DNA of 64,000 nucleotides from Helicobacter canis (GTDB taxonomy: Bacteria; Campylobacterota; Campylobacteria; Campylobacterales; Helicobacteraceae): the NCBI RefSeq assembly GCF_900451095.1, contig NZ_UGHV01000001.1, positions 744,001 through 808,000 on the forward strand, written 5' to 3'. The notes under the pieces are model-generated. The model saw nothing but the letters and a program-made list of their open reading frames with translations, searched no databases and was not told where the DNA came from. A program made the translations under genes and the position numbers. Position 1 is the first letter of the stretch. Every line of letters begins with the position of its first letter. Of this stretch, positions 19,146 to 28,250 are shown piece by piece.

Positions 19146-21212
19146 ATGGCAAACTCCGCTAAAGTCGCCTTAACTCTAGGGAGTGTATTTGTAGGTAGTG
19201 TATCTGCCCTTTTTTTGCCTCTTTTGCTCTATGCCACTCCCTTTAGCCCCAAGCAAACCCTAGCCCAAAAGCCGCAAGACACCCCTATCCGCGTGCTAAC
19301 CAAAGATAATCGCACACTATGCTATGCCCCCACATTTTCGGGCGGCACAAGCTATATCGCTCTCTCAAGCTGCCAAGGCGCAATGCAAGCGCGCTATGAT
19401 GTATTTAGTCGCCTAGCTTATTACATTAAGGACACTTGGCTGTGTATCACTGCGCCAGATTCTGTGGTAGAGAGGAAGCGCGATAAAGACTATGTGCATT
19501 TATCGCCCTGTGCTATCAATCTCCCAAGCCAGCAATGGCAGCTAAAGGACAATCGCTTCTACTCGCTTGATGGCATTTATAGCATACAAGATGATGGGGG
19601 CTATTTGTATGCAGCACATACCTTTGCAGGTGGGCTTTATACACATACGCTTGAACACTCTATGCAGAAATGGGCAAGCACCATAGCCGCTCCGGCAAAT
19701 CTCACTATCCAAAGCGCGATTTCTTGGAGTGTGAGCTACGCACAAGGGCAGGAGCGGTATTTCCTAACTAACAATCAATCACAGAAAAACACCGCATTCC
19801 TCTACTACAATCTTTTGAGCGGACATATTGCAAGCTATGATGAGAGCAGTGGGCGGCTGTATTGTATGTATTCTAATACAGGCAAGCAGGCGTGGGATTG
19901 GGTGGTTTGGGGGCTATGCACAGATGGCACGCCTCCTAAGGATAATAGAGCCTTTTTCAAGCCTATCCCCATTGATGATAGGCATTTCGCCTTTTTGGAT
20001 AGAGATAGCAATATCTTGCGACTTACGCGCTATGGGATCCACTGGGGTGTGCCCTATGTCGCTAGCAAGGAGTATGCTAGCAATGATGTGCAAAATAGCC
20101 CGACTTCTGCCTTTGAGCTAGATCACACGACACAGGAGTGGCTGCGCTTCATTAGCGCAAACATTGGAGAAAATCTCCGCACCTGCCCAGCCCCGGGGCA
20201 TAAGCATAATCCCTTGCAAAACTCATCAAAACAGATCCTACAAGCTAGCCCCATATCCACACCCCCTAGATCGCTTCTACAATACTTGCTTGAACACTTG
20301 CTTGCGATATTGCCCACACAGAGTGCCAAAGGGCACAATAAGCAGAATCCACTTTTGCAGCAGCCTTTTATGCAAAGCTCCCCAGCCTTGCCTGCTTACT
20401 TTAGCTTAAATGAATCGTGGGTGGCGCGATTGTGGCATATCAATATTAGTGCGGATACTTCTAGGGCAAGTAGTGGGGTGTGTGGGATCTGCCTTTTGCA
20501 AGCTTATCAAGCAATCGCCGAGCTCTTAGAGACGCACGCTCATCCGCGCGGTAGTGGGGGGTATTTTTTTGATACAGGGGCGGGGGTCAATCCTTTTGCT
20601 AGCTTTTATGCGAGAAACTCGCTTTTGCACGATACTTTGCAAGATATTTTAGGCTACTATGACAGCCCTGCTAGGGATCATAGGGAGTTGTTTTATCGTG
20701 GGACAAGCAGGGCGTTGGCAAGTAGTATTTCTATGCTTCCACAATATGAGTGGAGTGTGCTAGGGCAGAGTGTGGAGGAGAGTGGGATTTATACTTTGCT
20801 GCAAAGGGTTCTAGAGCGACCTGTGGGGAGTGTGTTTCTCTTTACGCTTGTGAGATTGGATCCTTTATCTGGTAGGAATTTAGGGCACGCAGTGGCGGCA
20901 TTAAGGCTACGCGATGGCGTGGTGATTATCCCTGCAAATGCCCCAAGCCTTAGCCTAGAATCTTTCCGCGCAAGAGTGCAGGCTGTGCAGAATCCAGCAG
21001 ATATGATAGAGCGACTCACGCGCTTTGGCTCGCGGCATTTGGAGCTTCTTGGGCTAGGTGTGCTAGAAGTTGCAAGATCTCATCGCAATCCTTTTGAATC
21101 GATAATTTCACTGCATAATTGCAGTGGTGAGGGCGAGGATAGGCGTGGCAATGCTCTGCTGCCTTTGCCAGAGCTATTAAATGCGTGTATTAGCGGGCGA
21201 TGTGTGTGGTAG
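19146..21212 (+). CDS. secreted DUF1561 (virulence-modifying, VM-type) protein
   Basis: A 688-residue exported protein. A signal peptide covers about the first 35 residues. Residues 45-300 have cysteine-rich, ricin-B-like lectin features (LCYAPTFSGG, a QQW motif near 128, repeated W-containing blocks). The C-terminal half (about 440-688) matches my memory of DUF1561 (PF07598): CGICLLQAYQAIAEL, GGYFFDT, LPQYEW, LGHAV and CSGEGEDRRG. This family is expanded in pathogenic Leptospira as secreted toxins and occurs in Bartonella and some helicobacters. The C446-H581-N598 arrangement could be a papain-like site; that is inference. It lies 11 bases after the SMR pair, with no strong ribosome-binding site. 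Confidence 0.72.
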   Translation: MANSAKVALTLGSVFVGSVSALFLPLLLYATPFSPKQTLAQKPQDTPIRVLTKDNRTLCYAPTFSGGTSYIALSSCQGAMQARYDVFSRLAYYIKDTWLCITAPDSVVERKRDKDYVHLSPCAINLPSQQWQLKDNRFYSLDGIYSIQDDGGYLYAAHTFAGGLYTHTLEHSMQKWASTIAAPANLTIQSAISWSVSYAQGQERYFLTNNQSQKNTAFLYYNLLSGHIASYDESSGRLYCMYSNTGKQAWDWVVWGLCTDGTPPKDNRAFFKPIPIDDRHFAFLDRDSNILRLTRYGIHWGVPYVASKEYASNDVQNSPTSAFELDHTTQEWLRFISANIGENLRTCPAPGHKHNPLQNSSKQILQASPISTPPRSLLQYLLEHLLAILPTQSAKGHNKQNPLLQQPFMQSSPALPAYFSLNESWVARLWHINISADTSRASSGVCGICLLQAYQAIAELLETHAHPRGSGGYFFDTGAGVNPFASFYARNSLLHDTLQDILGYYDSPARDHRELFYRGTSRALASSISMLPQYEWSVLGQSVEESGIYTLLQRVLERPVGSVFLFTLVRLDPLSGRNLGHAVAALRLRDGVVIIPANAPSLSLESFRARVQAVQNPADMIERLTRFGSRHLELLGLGVLEVARSHRNPFESIISLHNCSGEGEDRRGNALLPLPELLNACISGRCVW

Positions 21213-21287
21213 CACGCCATAACGCGAGCTTGCCGCGACTAGAATCCATAAGCGCAGGCTTGCTAGAATCTATTACACAAGGGGTGA

Positions 21288-22409
21288 ATGATGAAATATG
21301 ATGTTGTGATTATCGGTAGTGGGAGTGTAGGGAGCTTTGCTGGGTATTATGCAAGTAGGCAAGGGCTTAAGACCTGCTTGATTGATAATTTTCTACCACC
21401 ACATTCTAATGGCTCCTACCACGGCGATACTAGAATCTTCCGCATAGCTTATGGCGAGGGGGAGAAGTATATCCCGCTGTTGCAGCGTGCTTTTGAGCTT
21501 TGGGGGGAGTTTGAGCAAACAAGTGGGCAAAAGATCTTTGAGCGATGTGGGGTGCTAAATATCGGTGATCCTACAAGTGCGTTTATGCGCAATGTCGCGC
21601 AAAGTAGCAAGGACTTCGCCCTAGATACAATACCCCTTAGCCCCCAAAAGATTAGTCAGCTCTATGGGATCAATGTGCCAGATCATTTTACGGGGATTTT
21701 GGAGAGGGGGACGGGGTTTGTATATAGCGATAAAAGTGTAGAAACTGCCATAAGGCTAGCAATAGGGCTTGGGGCAGATGTGCTTATCTCGTGCATTAGG
21801 CGTATAGAGAAGCAAGGTGGAGTCTATCATATCTATACAGATTCTAGTCAAATCCTAGCTGATAAGATTTTGCTTAGTGCGGGGAGCTTTGCTAGTGAGA
21901 TCCTTAGTGTGTGTGCGTTTGATCTACCACAAATCCCTGTAAAGCCTAAACGCAAAATGCTTAATTGGTTTTATTCTAGCTCTTATCAGCTACGCGATGC
22001 TATGCCGGCGTTTATTATGGAGTTTAATGGAGATCATTTCTATGGATTCCCGGATTTTGGCTCTGGGGTCAAAATCGGGCTTAATGTCTTTGGGCAGGAT
22101 ATAACTACGCGCGATGAGCTTCTAGGCTTTGGGGATATAGAGAGTGATAAGCGTGCCATCGCTGAACATATCCGCGCGTTTATGCCTAGCTTGGGTGAGC
22201 TATGCACAGGGGCAGTATGCACTTATGCAATGACACCTGATGAAGGCTTTATCATTGATTTTATTGACTCTTGCTTGCTGTATCTTGGCGGACTTAGCCA
22301 CGGATTTAAATTTGCTCCAGCTCTTGGGGATCTAGGCATTAGCGCGTTGCAACGAGGTGAATTGCCACAGGAGATTTGTAGGCATTTTTCTCTAGGGCGA
22401 TTTAGCTAG
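21288..22409 (+). CDS. solA: N-methyl-L-tryptophan oxidase-like FAD oxidoreductase
   Basis: Monomeric sarcosine oxidase/MTOX family flavoenzyme that oxidatively demethylates an N-methyl amino acid, releasing formaldehyde and H2O2. The N-terminal dinucleotide motif is VVIIGSGSVGSFAGYY. The family blocks PPHSNGSYHGDTRIFRIAYG and GEKYIPLLQRAFELW are strongly MTOX-like. The cysteine in GAVCTYAMTPDEGF lies where the family attaches FAD covalently. The length, 373 residues, is normal. The start is ATGATG at 21288/21291 after AAGGGGTGA. The exact substrate is uncertain; related N-methyl amino acids are possible. Confidence 0.8.
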   Translation: MMKYDVVIIGSGSVGSFAGYYASRQGLKTCLIDNFLPPHSNGSYHGDTRIFRIAYGEGEKYIPLLQRAFELWGEFEQTSGQKIFERCGVLNIGDPTSAFMRNVAQSSKDFALDTIPLSPQKISQLYGINVPDHFTGILERGTGFVYSDKSVETAIRLAIGLGADVLISCIRRIEKQGGVYHIYTDSSQILADKILLSAGSFASEILSVCAFDLPQIPVKPKRKMLNWFYSSSYQLRDAMPAFIMEFNGDHFYGFPDFGSGVKIGLNVFGQDITTRDELLGFGDIESDKRAIAEHIRAFMPSLGELCTGAVCTYAMTPDEGFIIDFIDSCLLYLGGLSHGFKFAPALGDLGISALQRGELPQEICRHFSLGRFS

Positions 22410-22435
22410 GATACTAGAATCTAGTTTGATAAGAG

Positions 22436-23377
22436 CTAGTGGGCTAGGCTGTGTGGCTGGATATTATTGGCAAAGAGTTCGCCATAGGGCGTGGAGTCTG
22501 CGATAATCTCATAAAAGCTTAGGAGATCATTGCTATTTTTGAGTGATTCCATAAGTGTGCGCACGATATGCAGGCTATGCTGCTTTTGCGTGTGTTTGGG
22601 GGCGTGGCTAGGAGAGGTGAAGTGCTTGTGGATCCTCTGCACCAAAGCAGTATTGCGTATCTCTAGGATCATAGAATCTATGGGCATTTTTAGAAACATT
22701 AGCCCATCATCTGGCAAAAGCGAGAGATAAGCACTATCGATCCCAAAGAGCTTGGTGCTATAAGAGTCAAAAAAGTAAAGAGATTTGTTGTAGTTGTCTT
22801 CTAGGCTCTCTATAATTAGCTCAAGTATGCGTATGCGCTCATCTATGGTAAAAAGATTGCCAATAGGGCAGAATCCAAAGCGCAGTAAAGATTCTATACT
22901 ATACCACTCAATGCTCTCAAAGCTGTGCTCTAGCATTCGTTCATAGCGGATTTTGCGCAAGCTTTGTGCGCGCGATGAGTTGCCAAATTTGTAGGGAAAA
23001 GTAACGATTTTATCCCGATAAGCAGGAGAGGGGAAGCGAGGGTGGATCACAAAGCGTCTTTTGGATTCTTTTTCTAAAATATAGGCAAGTCCGCCTTCAT
23101 AGCCTTTATCTATGATAGCTATCTCGCTTTGTGGTAGGGCTTTTAAAAGAGAGAAAAACTCATCTTTCTCGCAGTCTTGCTCCCAGATCCTACTAGGATA
23201 GCGGAAGAATGTAGAAATAGCTTGGCATACTTCTAGGGGCGGTGTTTTGGCGACACTTTTATCTATCCACGAAGTGAGTGTGCGCCTATCCTTACCGATG
23301 ATTTGGGCGAATTTAGAGAGACTTAAGCCGGAGTTTTGATAAATAGCGATGAGCTTTTCTAGGGTGGTGAATGCCAT
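22436..23377 (-). CDS. helix-turn-helix protein, possible regulator of the prp genes
   Basis: A 313-residue protein of unknown function. The first 60 residues (LSKFAQIIGKDRRTLTSWID) form an XRE/Cro-like helix-turn-helix; the remainder has no domain I recognise. It is transcribed away from the methylcitrate genes, across an intergenic stretch holding a perfect inverted repeat next to a TATAAT. That layout suggests a local regulator, but no ligand domain for propionate or methylcitrate can be named, so this is inference. Confidence 0.6.
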   Translation of the reverse strand: MAFTTLEKLIAIYQNSGLSLSKFAQIIGKDRRTLTSWIDKSVAKTPPLEVCQAISTFFRYPSRIWEQDCEKDEFFSLLKALPQSEIAIIDKGYEGGLAYILEKESKRRFVIHPRFPSPAYRDKIVTFPYKFGNSSRAQSLRKIRYERMLEHSFESIEWYSIESLLRFGFCPIGNLFTIDERIRILELIIESLEDNYNKSLYFFDSYSTKLFGIDSAYLSLLPDDGLMFLKMPIDSMILEIRNTALVQRIHKHFTSPSHAPKHTQKQHSLHIVRTLMESLKNSNDLLSFYEIIADSTPYGELFANNIQPHSLAH

Positions 23378-23641
23378 AATAGCCTGCTTTCAAAAAGTGG
23401 ATTCTAGGGGGCGCGATTCAATCTTGGGCGAGCAATGCGATTGATTGCGTGATTTTTAGGGCAGTCATTACCACTCTAGGTAACTTCTACTCTAAAAATC
23501 TAAAAATCACACAAAGCGAAGTTTCTTTAGAAAACAAGCGAGCAAAGTTTCTTTAGAAAGCTCCCGCAGCCCCGCCGCAATGCTTAGAATCGTGCTAAAC
23601 AAATAATCTTCAAAACTGGATTCTAGCCATATCTTACAATA
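23378..23641. repeat. intergenic repeat cluster upstream of prpE
   Basis: Holds the 15-mer word at 23392-23408 (AAAAAGTGGATTCTAGG), a CATTACCACTCTAGGTAAC motif shared with 27.8-28.2 kb, and two units of the AGTTTCTTTAGAAA repeat (about 23518-23560) that recur at 44.5 and 57.6 kb. No gene is seen. Confidence 0.6.
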
Positions 23642-23668
23642 ATTGCACAAAAATTGTGCAATTATAAT
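23642..23668 (+). promoter_or_regulatory. inverted repeat and -10 box upstream of the prp operon
   Basis: A perfect 9-3-9 inverted repeat with arms ATTGCACAA and TTGTGCAAT (23642-23662) runs directly into TATAAT at 23663-23668. A repressor bound here would block the promoter. Operator function is inference from position and symmetry. Confidence 0.6.
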
Positions 23669-23771
23669 GGTTTATGCCCAAATCTAATCATCAAAAACGC
23701 AAAAATTGTTCATAGCAAATCCGCGCATTCTAGCTAGAATAAATCCCTACCAAACTTTACAAGGAGGTGAA

Positions 23772-25685
23772 ATGCCCACATATCAAGAAGTGTATCAACA
23801 ATCCATTGAAAATCCTGAAGCCTTTTGGGCAGAAGCCGCTAAAAAGGTGCATTGGTATCACGAATGGGATAAGGTGCTTGATGTTGTCAATGACCATTAT
23901 CGGTGGTTTGTCGGTGGGTGTATGAATACCTGCTACAACGCACTTGATTTGCATATAGAAAATGGCAGAGGCGATCAAGTGGCATTGCATTATGACTCAC
24001 CTGTAACAGATACAAAAAAGTCCTACACCTATAAAGAGCTACGCAAAAGAGTGGCAAAAACCGCTGGAATCCTAGTCAATAAAGGCGTGGTAAAGGGCGA
24101 TAGAGTGCTTATCTATATGCCTATGATCCCTGAAGCAGTGATTGCAATGCTTGCTTGTGCTAGGATTGGGGCGATCCATAGTGTGGTCTTTGGCGGATTT
24201 GCCGCCCACGAGCTAGCCGCTAGGATTGAAGATGCCAAGCCACGCGTTATTATGAGTGCTTCTTGTGGTATTGAAGTTTCTCGTGTGATTAGGTATAAGC
24301 CTATCTTAGATGAGGCTATAAAAAGCTCTAGTCATAAGCCTACCACTTGTCTTATCTGGCAACGCCCACAAGAGAGGGCAAATATGCTGCCTTGGCGTGA
24401 TGTGGATTGGGAGAGTGAAGAGGAAAAGACAGAACCAGTAGAATGTGTGCCTGTGGATGCCACTGATCCGCTGTATATCCTCTACACCTCTGGCACGACT
24501 GGTAAGCCAAAGGGCGTTATCCGCAGTAATGGCGGGCATTCCGTGGCGATGAAGTGGTCTATGGATAATATCTACAACGCAAAGCCCGGCGATGTCTTTT
24601 GGGCGGCAAGTGATGTAGGCTGGGTTGTAGGGCATAGCTATATTGTGTATGGCACTTTGATGAATGGCTGCACGACAATCGTGTATGAAGGAAAGCCGGT
24701 CAAGACACCAAATCCGGGGGCATTTTGGCGTGTGGTGCAAGAGTATAAAGTCAATATTTTATTCTCTGCACCTACTGCATTTAGGGCGATCAAAAAAGAG
24801 GATTCTAAAGGTGAATGGCTGAAAAAATATGATATTAGCTCACTTAGAGCGGTATTTGTCGCTGGGGAGAGATGTGATAGCGATACACTCAAATGGATTG
24901 AAAAGCTTGTCAAAAAGCCTGTGATTGATCACTGGTGGCAGACAGAGACAAGCTGGGCGATCGCGGCAAATCCGCTAGGATTAGAGCAAATGCCTGTAAA
25001 GCCGGGATCGCCTACAAAGCCTATGCCCGGATTTAATCTCAAAGTCCTAGATGAAGAGGGCAAGGAGTGCAAAGCCGGAAAGCTAGGGAATCTTGTGATT
25101 AAGCTGCCTTTGCCCCCTGCGTGCCTAATGGGAATCTGGGGCGATGATACAAGATATAAAAACTCATACCTTAATCACTATCCGGGCTATTATCTTACTG
25201 GTGATAGTGGCTATATTGATAAAGATGGCTATGTGTTTGTGATGGGGCGAATGGATGGGGTCATCAATGTCGCAGGACATAGGCTATCAACTGGTGGCAT
25301 GGAAGAGGCGATTGCGAAGCACCCAGATATTGCAGAATGTGCGGTTATCGGCGTGAATGATGAGCTAAAGGGCGAGATACCACTCGCATTTGTCGTGCTA
25401 AAAGATGGACTAGAGCGAGATATACAAAGCCTGTGTGAAGGTGTCGTGCAGCTTGTGCGAGAAGAGATTGGTGCGGTGGCTTCACTGCATATTGTCGCGG
25501 TGGTAAAGCGACTGCCAAAAACGCGAAGTGGCAAAATCCTGCGAGGCACAATGCGTGATATTGCCGATGGCAATGAATGGAAAATGCCTAGCACGATTGA
25601 AGATTCTAGCGTAATGCCTGAGATTGAAGCAGCATTGCAGAATCTTGGCTACCCAAAATCTAAAAATATAAAGGAGGCAAAATGA
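23772..25685 (+). CDS. prpE: propionate-CoA ligase
   Basis: AMP-forming acyl-CoA synthetase activating propionate to propionyl-CoA, the entry step of the methylcitrate cycle. The ATP-binding motif [11 protein letters not shown] is near residue 238, and [13 protein letters not shown] (about 583-595) holds the catalytic lysine that protein acylation usually silences. The ATG at 23772 follows a strong AAGGAGGTGAA; an upstream in-frame ATG at 23706 lacks such a site. It overlaps prpB by four bases. The sequence alone would also fit acetyl-CoA synthetase, but the following prpB, prpC and prpD decide for propionate. Confidence 0.88.
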   Translation: MPTYQEVYQQSIENPEAFWAEAAKKVHWYHEWDKVLDVVNDHYRWFVGGCMNTCYNALDLHIENGRGDQVALHYDSPVTDTKKSYTYKELRKRVAKTAGILVNKGVVKGDRVLIYMPMIPEAVIAMLACARIGAIHSVVFGGFAAHELAARIEDAKPRVIMSASCGIEVSRVIRYKPILDEAIKSSSHKPTTCLIWQRPQERANMLPWRDVDWESEEEKTEPVECVPVDATDPLYILYTSGTTGKPKGVIRSNGGHSVAMKWSMDNIYNAKPGDVFWAASDVGWVVGHSYIVYGTLMNGCTTIVYEGKPVKTPNPGAFWRVVQEYKVNILFSAPTAFRAIKKEDSKGEWLKKYDISSLRAVFVAGERCDSDTLKWIEKLVKKPVIDHWWQTETSWAIAANPLGLEQMPVKPGSPTKPMPGFNLKVLDEEGKECKAGKLGNLVIKLPLPPACLMGIWGDDTRYKNSYLNHYPGYYLTGDSGYIDKDGYVFVMGRMDGVINVAGHRLSTGGMEEAIAKHPDIAECAVIGVNDELKGEIPLAFVVLKDGLERDIQSLCEGVVQLVREEIGAVASLHIVAVVKRLPKTRSGKILRGTMRDIADGNEWKMPSTIEDSSVMPEIEAALQNLGYPKSKNIKEAK

Positions 25686-26557
25686 AAACAGCAGGACAGA
25701 AATTTAGAGAAGCACTAAAGGAAAATAATCCTTTGCAAATTATTGGCGTGATTAACGCCTACTCTGCTATACAAGCGCAAAAAAGCGGTGCAAAAGCCCT
25801 TTACTTAAGCGGTGGTGCATTAGCGGCGATGAGCTTAGGTGTGCCTGATCTTGGCATTAGCTCATTAGAAGATGTGTGTATTGATGTGCGCCGCATCACG
25901 GCGGTAAGTGATTTACCCTTGCTTGTAGATGCAGATACGGGCTGGGGTGGGGCGTTTAATATCGCTAGGACGATTAAGGACTTAACACGAAGTGGTGCAG
26001 CAGGCTGTCACATAGAAGATCAAGTCGCACAAAAACGCTGCGGACATCGCCCCAACAAAGAGCTTGTCAGCAAAGAAGAGATGTGCGATAGGATAAAAGC
26101 GGCAATGGATGCAAAAGTGGATTCTAGCTTTGTGGTGATGGCAAGGACTGATGCACACGCAAGTGAGGGGCAACAAGCAGCGATTGAAAGGGCATTAGCC
26201 TATGTGGAGGCAGGAGCGGATATGATCTTTGCTGAAGCAATCCATACGCTAGAAGAGTATAAGCAATTTACTGAAGTCATAAAAGTGCCGGTTTTGGCAA
26301 ATATCACGGAGTTTGGCAAGACGCCTTACTTCACCAAAGATGAGCTAAAAAATGTAGGAATCTCTATGGTGCTGTATCCACTATCAGCAGCAAGGGCGAT
26401 GAATAAGGCGGCATTAGCGGTGTTTAAAGACATTATCAACAATGGCTCGCAGAAAAATAGCATAGACTCTATGCAAACACGTGATGAACTCTATGAAATG
26501 CTTGGCTACCACGAGTATGAGCAAAAGCTTGATACGCTTTTTAAAAGCAAAAAATAA
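25682..26557 (+). CDS. prpB: 2-methylisocitrate lyase
   Basis: Cleaves 2-methylisocitrate to pyruvate and succinate. An isocitrate lyase superfamily protein of 291 residues with the catalytic loop [13 protein letters not shown] (about 117-129), the metal-binding VDADTGWGG, and [11 protein letters not shown]. The start codon overlaps the prpE stop in ATGA. The segment [16 protein letters not shown] is encoded by a perfect copy of the 15-mer word, apparently without lengthening the protein, so here the word has replaced rather than interrupted native sequence. Confidence 0.92.
   Translation: MKTAGQKFREALKENNPLQIIGVINAYSAIQAQKSGAKALYLSGGALAAMSLGVPDLGISSLEDVCIDVRRITAVSDLPLLVDADTGWGGAFNIARTIKDLTRSGAAGCHIEDQVAQKRCGHRPNKELVSKEEMCDRIKAAMDAKVDSSFVVMARTDAHASEGQQAAIERALAYVEAGADMIFAEAIHTLEEYKQFTEVIKVPVLANITEFGKTPYFTKDELKNVGISMVLYPLSAARAMNKAALAVFKDIINNGSQKNSIDSMQTRDELYEMLGYHEYEQKLDTLFKSKK
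26113..26127 (+). repeat. 15-mer word inside prpB
   Basis: Exact AAAAGTGGATTCTAG, read as K-V-D-S-S. From memory of the family, it aligns without a gap to the KTDPD-like segment just before the conserved MARTDA block. Confidence 0.8.
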
Positions 26558-26577
26558 TTTAAGAGAAAGGAGAGAAA

Positions 26578-27732
26578 ATGGCAGCACCAACAGAAAAAGT
26601 CGCAAAAAAAGTAGGTGGCTTAGCAGGGATAAGTGCAGGAGAATCAGCTATCTGTACTTGTGGCACAGGACACGGGCTAAATTATAGAGGCTATGATATT
26701 TATGATTTAGCCGAGCATTGTGAGTTTGAGGAAGTGGCATATTTGCTATTAAAAGAAAAGCTACCAAATAAAGCGGAGCTAGAATCTTTCAAAAAAGAGC
26801 TAATAGCCGCAAGAAGCTTACCAAAAGAGCTAAAAGAAGTGCTAAAGCTTTTGCCAAAAGATGCACACCCTATGGATATTATGCGGACAGCTTGTTCTAC
26901 GCTTGGTTGTTTGGAGAGAGAAGAATATGATGTGTTTAAAGCATCTTTTCCAAATCAGCAAAAAATTGGCACAAGGCTTTTAGGGATTTTCCCAAGTGTG
27001 CTAACTTTCTGGCATCATTATCACACAAATGGCAAGGAGATAAGCACAGAATCTAAGCAAGATTCTATTGCCGGGTATTTTCTAGAATCTTTACACCAAA
27101 AAGAGCCAAAAGAGCTATGGGTAAAGGCAATGCACGCAAGTTTGATTTTGTATGCAGAGCACGAGTTTAATGCCTCTACATTTACTGCAAGGGTGATTAC
27201 TGCGACAATGTCTGATGTGTATGCGGGAATCACAGGGGCGATTGGGGCGTTAAGGGGACCACTGCACGGCGGAGCAAATGAAGCGGCAATGGATTTGATA
27301 GAGGAGTTTAAAACGCCAGAGCAGGCAACGCAAGGAATCTTAGATAAACTTGCTAGAAAAGATAAGATTATGGGCTTTGGACATCGCGTATATGTGGAAA
27401 AAGATCCACGCAATGTGGTGATAAAAGCGTGGAGCAAAAGATTGAGTGAAGATGTGAAAGACACAAAGGGGCTATATCCCATAAGTGAAGCCATAGAAAA
27501 GGTAATGTGGGATCAAAAAAAGCTTTTCCCTAATCTTGATTTTTATAGTGCGAGTGCTTATCACTTTATGGGGATTCCCACGCCGTATTTCACGCCGATT
27601 TTTATCTTTTCACGCACGGCAGGGTGGCTGGCACATATCTTTGAGCAAAGGGGGAATAATAAGCTAATCCGTCCTAGTTCGCAATATACAGGACCAGAAA
27701 ACAAAGCATTTGTGCCACTAAGCGAGCGTTAA
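26578..27732 (+). CDS. prpC: 2-methylcitrate synthase
   Basis: Condenses propionyl-CoA with oxaloacetate. A citrate synthase family protein of 384 residues with the active-site blocks LHGGANEAAM (about 230, catalytic His) and MGFGHRVYVEKDPRN (about 264-278, second His), plus a C-terminal FIFSRTAGWLAH. Length and context between prpB and prpD favour methylcitrate over ordinary citrate synthase. The start follows AAAGGAGAGAAA. It is separated from prpB by 20 bases. Confidence 0.9.
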   Translation: MAAPTEKVAKKVGGLAGISAGESAICTCGTGHGLNYRGYDIYDLAEHCEFEEVAYLLLKEKLPNKAELESFKKELIAARSLPKELKEVLKLLPKDAHPMDIMRTACSTLGCLEREEYDVFKASFPNQQKIGTRLLGIFPSVLTFWHHYHTNGKEISTESKQDSIAGYFLESLHQKEPKELWVKAMHASLILYAEHEFNASTFTARVITATMSDVYAGITGAIGALRGPLHGGANEAAMDLIEEFKTPEQATQGILDKLARKDKIMGFGHRVYVEKDPRNVVIKAWSKRLSEDVKDTKGLYPISEAIEKVMWDQKKLFPNLDFYSASAYHFMGIPTPYFTPIFIFSRTAGWLAHIFEQRGNNKLIRPSSQYTGPENKAFVPLSER

Positions 27733-28250
27733 TCTTTTGCGTGCTTTTGCGGGAGTCTGCGTTGTCGGCAGCGGTCATTACCATTTAAGGTAATTCCCTT
27801 ACCTCCAACTTGACAACCCACAAAATCATCACAAAATCTTTAACGCTTGAGATGTGTGCGGGAGCGTTAGCTTTTTGGCTAAAAACGGCGATTGCTTCGG
27901 CTTTGGCTGCGTCATTACCGCTTAGGTAACTCCTTGCCAAAGCCTTGCAAAGCCCCATTTTTAGCTCAAAAATCTTGCCGCTTAGGCAACTTGAATCTTT
28001 GCCACACAAAGGATTTGACATCAGCGGCGGTGAATCTAGAATCTAGATTCTAATAACACAAGGCAGAGCTATTTGATTTGAAAAATCTTCTGCTACGCCT
28101 TGATTTTGCGAGGAAAAATCGTGGTTTTCAAGTGAGCCAACGAGAAGCTACCTAAGCGGTAGTGCCGAAGTTGGCGAATGCAGAATCCGCGATTTTAACC
28201 GCAAAGGTAAGGCGGACATAATTTTAACTTTAAACTACAAGGAGAATGTA
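27733..28250. repeat. repeat-filled gap between prpC and prpD
   Basis: A 518-base stretch without a credible gene inside the prp cluster. It contains several CATTACC...AGGTAA units (about 27775-27792 and 27912-27930), TTGCCGCTTAGGCAAC, a GAATCTAGAATCTAGATTC palindrome near 28032-28050, and a degenerate R4 element at 28111-28197. A good ribosome-binding site (AAGGAGAATGTA) precedes prpD. Confidence 0.65.
28111..28197 (+). repeat. degenerate R4 element (intergenic copy)
   Basis: Begins AGGAAAAATCGTGGTTTTCAAG and ends GCAGAATCCGCGATTTTA, matching the ends of the R4 copies in mod1 and glmU. The middle instead carries the CTACCTAAGCGGTAG motif. Confidence 0.6.

Noticed and set aside
23706-23771. 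Upstream in-frame ATG of prpE
   Set aside because: No Shine-Dalgarno sequence, whereas the ATG at 23772 has AAGGAGGTGA at ideal spacing and gives the normal family N-terminus.
27785-28021. 78-codon open frame on the minus strand between prpC and prpD
   Set aside because: Made of repeat sequence (CATTACC/AGGTAA units), with no ribosome-binding site and no protein-like conservation signal.
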